Positions 13,551 to 14,926 of a stretch of 14,926 nt of DNA are shown here, in pieces (the first letter of the stretch is position 1; the number at the start of each line of letters is the position of its first letter). Below the pieces are notes generated by a model. That model was not told where the DNA came from. It did not search any database and was given only the letters and a program-made list of their open reading frames with translations. The position numbers were made by a program, and so were the translations under genes. This DNA comes from Nitrospira sp. (GTDB lineage: Bacteria > Nitrospirota > Thermodesulfovibrionia > Thermodesulfovibrionales > SM23-35): assembly GCA_016873595.1 (NCBI GenBank), contig VGWZ01000022.1, forward strand, positions 1 to 14,926, given 5' to 3'.

Positions 13551-13568
13551 ATCAAGTGAGGTTAAATT

Positions 13569-13901
13569 ATGGGTAAGAAACTGTATGTAGGAAGTATCTC
13601 TTTCAATGCAACAGAGGAATCTCTCCGAGATCTTTTCTCAAGTATTGGAGAGGTTGAATCGGCTAAGATAATAACCGATAGGGACACAGGGCGTTCTAAG
13701 GGTTTTGGCTTTATTGAAATGTCATCCGAAGAGGATGCTAAAAAAGCTATAGAACAATTAAACGGCAAAATATTTATGGAACGTACTTTGATCGTTAATG
13801 AGGCAAGACCCCAGCAGCAAAGGGAAAGGGGAGGTTTCGGCGGCGGCTTGGGCGGTTTTGGACAAGGAAGGGAATCAGGGTATAGAAGAGGGAGGAGATA
13901 A
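13569..13901 (+). CDS. small RRM RNA-binding protein with glycine/arginine-rich tail
   Basis: This 110-aa protein is one RRM domain (about 3-80) plus a tail. RNP2 is L-Y-V-G-S-I (5-10) and RNP1 is K-G-F-G-F-I-E-M (44-51); the aromatic residues Y6, F46 and F48 that stack on RNA bases are present. The tail from about 83 is Q/R/G-rich (RERGGFGGGLGGFGQG, then RRGRR). This is the bacterial/cyanobacterial Rbp type, which binds single-stranded RNA and in cyanobacteria is often cold-induced and followed by rpsU. The ATG at 13569 has GTGAGG 7 nt upstream. Downstream, an rpsU remnant uses a Shine-Dalgarno sequence inside the end of this gene, so the rbp-rpsU linkage was once intact here. Upstream leader structures suggest regulated expression. 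Confidence 0.92.
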   Translation: MGKKLYVGSISFNATEESLRDLFSSIGEVESAKIITDRDTGRSKGFGFIEMSSEEDAKKAIEQLNGKIFMERTLIVNEARPQQQRERGGFGGGLGGFGQGRESGYRRGRR

Positions 13902-13904
13902 ATT

Positions 13905-14022
13905 ATTATAGGGATAAAAGTAGTCGGCAATGATATAGAAAAAGCCATTAAAAGAAAAACGAAAACGCGCAGAGGCACTCAAAAAAAGGGTGAAGGCTCA
14001 GAAATACAGAAAATCTCGATAA
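13905..14022 (+). pseudogene. rpsU: ribosomal protein S21 gene, internally deleted and frameshifted
   Basis: The frame at 13905 gives G-I-K-V-V-G-N-D-I-E-K-A-I-K-R, a clean S21 N-terminus, preceded by ATT at the position expected for ATG and a perfect GGAGGAG (13891-13897) 7 nt before it. The S21 C-terminus, K-R-K-R-A-E-A-L-K-K-R-V-K-A-Q-K-Y-R-K-S-R and stop at 14020-14022, lies in the +1 frame. The conserved middle (the region with the RExYEKPS-type motif) is absent, so about 25 residues were lost. The join falls in an A-rich tract (13950-13965), a likely slip or short-repeat deletion site. The intact gene would be about 60-65 residues. Either this copy is dead and another rpsU exists, or the assembly lost bases here. 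Confidence 0.7.
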
Positions 14023-14053
14023 GATTATAAAATTGATTTTAATTCATAATCTT
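14021..14053 (+). terminator. weak inverted repeat after the rpsU remnant
   Basis: AAGATTAT (14021-14028) and ATAATCTT (14046-14053) could form an 8-bp A/T-rich stem with a 17-nt loop, followed by TTCCC. It overlaps the rpsU stop. It is too AT-rich and poorly tailed to be a sure terminator between rpsU and infC. Confidence 0.25.
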
Positions 14054-14166
14054 TTCCCGTTAACATCTGATACTCCTGCGGATATTGTTGCCTTAAGGGA
14101 CTGTTGCATGGGATGTTCGGGGCGCTGACCTGCAAATAATACCGAGTAAAAAAGGAGAAACAAGCA

Positions 14167-14712
14167 ATAACTAATCGAAGACAAGTAGTGCCCAGTAGGG
14201 TTGTCGATCGAACTCGTGTAAACAAACAGATCCTGCTGATTAAAGCCAAACAAATACGGGTTGTTGCCGATGAAGGGCAAATCGGCATCATGGATATTGA
14301 GTCGGCACTGAAGTTGGCTGGGGAACGAGATCTGGATCTTGTAGAAATCAACCCCGATGCCGATCCACCGGTCTGTAAGATCATGGACTACCAGAAGTTC
14401 AAGTTCAATAAGGGCAAGAAACTTCAGAAGTCAAGAAAAAAACAGGCGACGCTAACCCTCAAAGAAATCAGAATGAGCCCGTTGATTGGCGCTCATGATT
14501 ACGAGTTCAAGAAGCTTAATGCGCGGAAGTTTATCGGGCATGGGTACAAGGTTAAAGTGACAATCCGTTTTAGAGGGCGAGAATTGAATCGCCAGGAACT
14601 GGGGGAGAAGGTTCTGAACAGGTTAGCGTTGGAACTGAAAGATATCGCAAAAGTGGAATTACAGCCGAAGATGGAAGGCCGCCAGATGGTGATGATTCTC
14701 ATGGCCTTGTAA
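14167..14712 (+). CDS. infC: translation initiation factor IF-3, apparently with an ATA start
   Basis: IF-3 binds the 30S subunit and enforces correct start-codon and initiator-tRNA selection. The frame contains the N-domain (R-V-N-K-Q-I, I-G-I-M-D-I-E-S-A-L, D-L-D-L-V-E-I-N-P-D-A-D-P-P-V-C-K-I-M-D-Y), a lysine-rich linker, and the C-domain (L-K-E-I-R-M-S-P, K-V-K-V-T-I-R-F-R-G-R-E, M-E-G-R-Q-M-V-M-I-L). AAAGGAG (14151-14157) is 9 nt before ATA 14167, the only initiator-like codon near it in frame. A GTG at 14188 is the conventional alternative but has only GAAG nearby. Rare start codons are known for infC because IF-3 represses its own non-AUG start. The protein is 181 aa (174 from GTG). It is not followed by rpmI and rplT, and thrS does not precede it, so it may be a second copy or a relocated gene. 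It ends without the usual K-rich tail. Confidence 0.9.
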   Translation: MTNRRQVVPSRVVDRTRVNKQILLIKAKQIRVVADEGQIGIMDIESALKLAGERDLDLVEINPDADPPVCKIMDYQKFKFNKGKKLQKSRKKQATLTLKEIRMSPLIGAHDYEFKKLNARKFIGHGYKVKVTIRFRGRELNRQELGEKVLNRLALELKDIAKVELQPKMEGRQMVMILMAL

Positions 14713-14926
14713 GTCACTTGATAGGTTTTTTGGCTTCGCTCGCTCTATGATAATAGAGTAGCGTTAGGTTCTTTCGTGTTATATCAAATATGCTTATTTT
14801 AAGACATCCTATAAGGGTGTCAAGGTAAAAATTAGGTAATAGGTAGATATGGGTTAGGCCGAGAAAATCGATTGTAGGACATTTGGTGAAGTCGATTTTT
14901 TCGAAATCCACCCAAAAGTTGTTTTT
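14713..14926. other. non-coding flank with two inverted repeats, no gene seen
   Basis: No ribosomal protein gene (rpmI, rplT) follows infC. CTCTAT-GATA-ATAGAG (14743-14758) is a short hairpin without T-tract. CGAGAAAATCGA (14860-14871) faces TCGATTTTTTCG (14892-14903) with one G-T pair around a 20-nt loop. Minus-strand frames in this stretch look like chance. Confidence 0.4.

Noticed and set aside
13562..13978. 138-codon minus-strand frame opposite the RRM gene
   Set aside because: Its proline runs are the mirror of the Gly-rich RRM tail, and the opposite strand has an unambiguous RRM domain.
14054..14166. Riboswitch or L20-type leader ahead of infC
   Set aside because: No recognisable aptamer consensus or pseudoknot was found; the direct TGTTGC repeats are too short to support a claim.

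Overview
The window looks like chromosomal DNA of an anaerobic bacterium. Protein style, the iorB/paaK/ACT gene set, the GTCATTCC/GGAATGAC-bounded repeat and the RRM-rpsU linkage suggest a Nitrospirota or deltaproteobacterial-type lineage. That placement is inferred; there is no rRNA or marker tree here.

Region 1 (1-2238) is an accessory segment. A good sigma70-type promoter (207-234) precedes a GTTAGCC core-like site (274-280), a 169-aa gene with a HEPN-type R-x4-H motif (302-811), and a 59-bp palindromic element (826-884) with the architecture of an integron attC site. This is the layout of an integron promoter, recombination site and gene cassette. A MNT-family nucleotidyltransferase (1084-1395) and a DUF3800 protein (1474-2109) follow. 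A second palindrome right after them (2110-2182) could be a degenerate attC or the terminator of the opposing operon.

Region 2 (2239-6369, minus strand) is an operon read as iorB, paaK, ACT, paaK, ACT: the small subunit of indolepyruvate:ferredoxin oxidoreductase followed by two repeats of a phenylacetate-CoA-ligase-like gene plus a double-ACT-domain gene. The large subunit gene iorA is not here. A regulatory gap (6370-6667) separates this from Region 3 (6668-13237, plus strand): a third ACT gene, a palindromic intergenic repeat, a complete branched-chain amino-acid-type ABC transporter (livK, livH, livM, livG, livF) and a third paaK. The simplest reading is uptake of amino or aromatic acids, 2-oxoacid oxidation to acyl-CoA with ferredoxin reduction, and ligase-based interconversion of aryl or acyl acids and CoA esters. 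The ACT proteins would be the amino-acid sensors, one per ligase. The pairing is inferred from gene order.

Region 4 (13238-14926) starts with a 120-nt cloverleaf-like structured element just after the third paaK. Next comes a short translation/RNA cluster: a glycine-tailed RRM protein whose leader carries a perfect 16-bp palindrome and a terminator-like hairpin, a broken rpsU (ribosomal protein S21) with its middle deleted and its ends in different frames, and an infC (IF-3) gene that appears to start at ATA and lacks the usual rpmI-rplT neighbours. The last 200 bases hold only weak inverted repeats.
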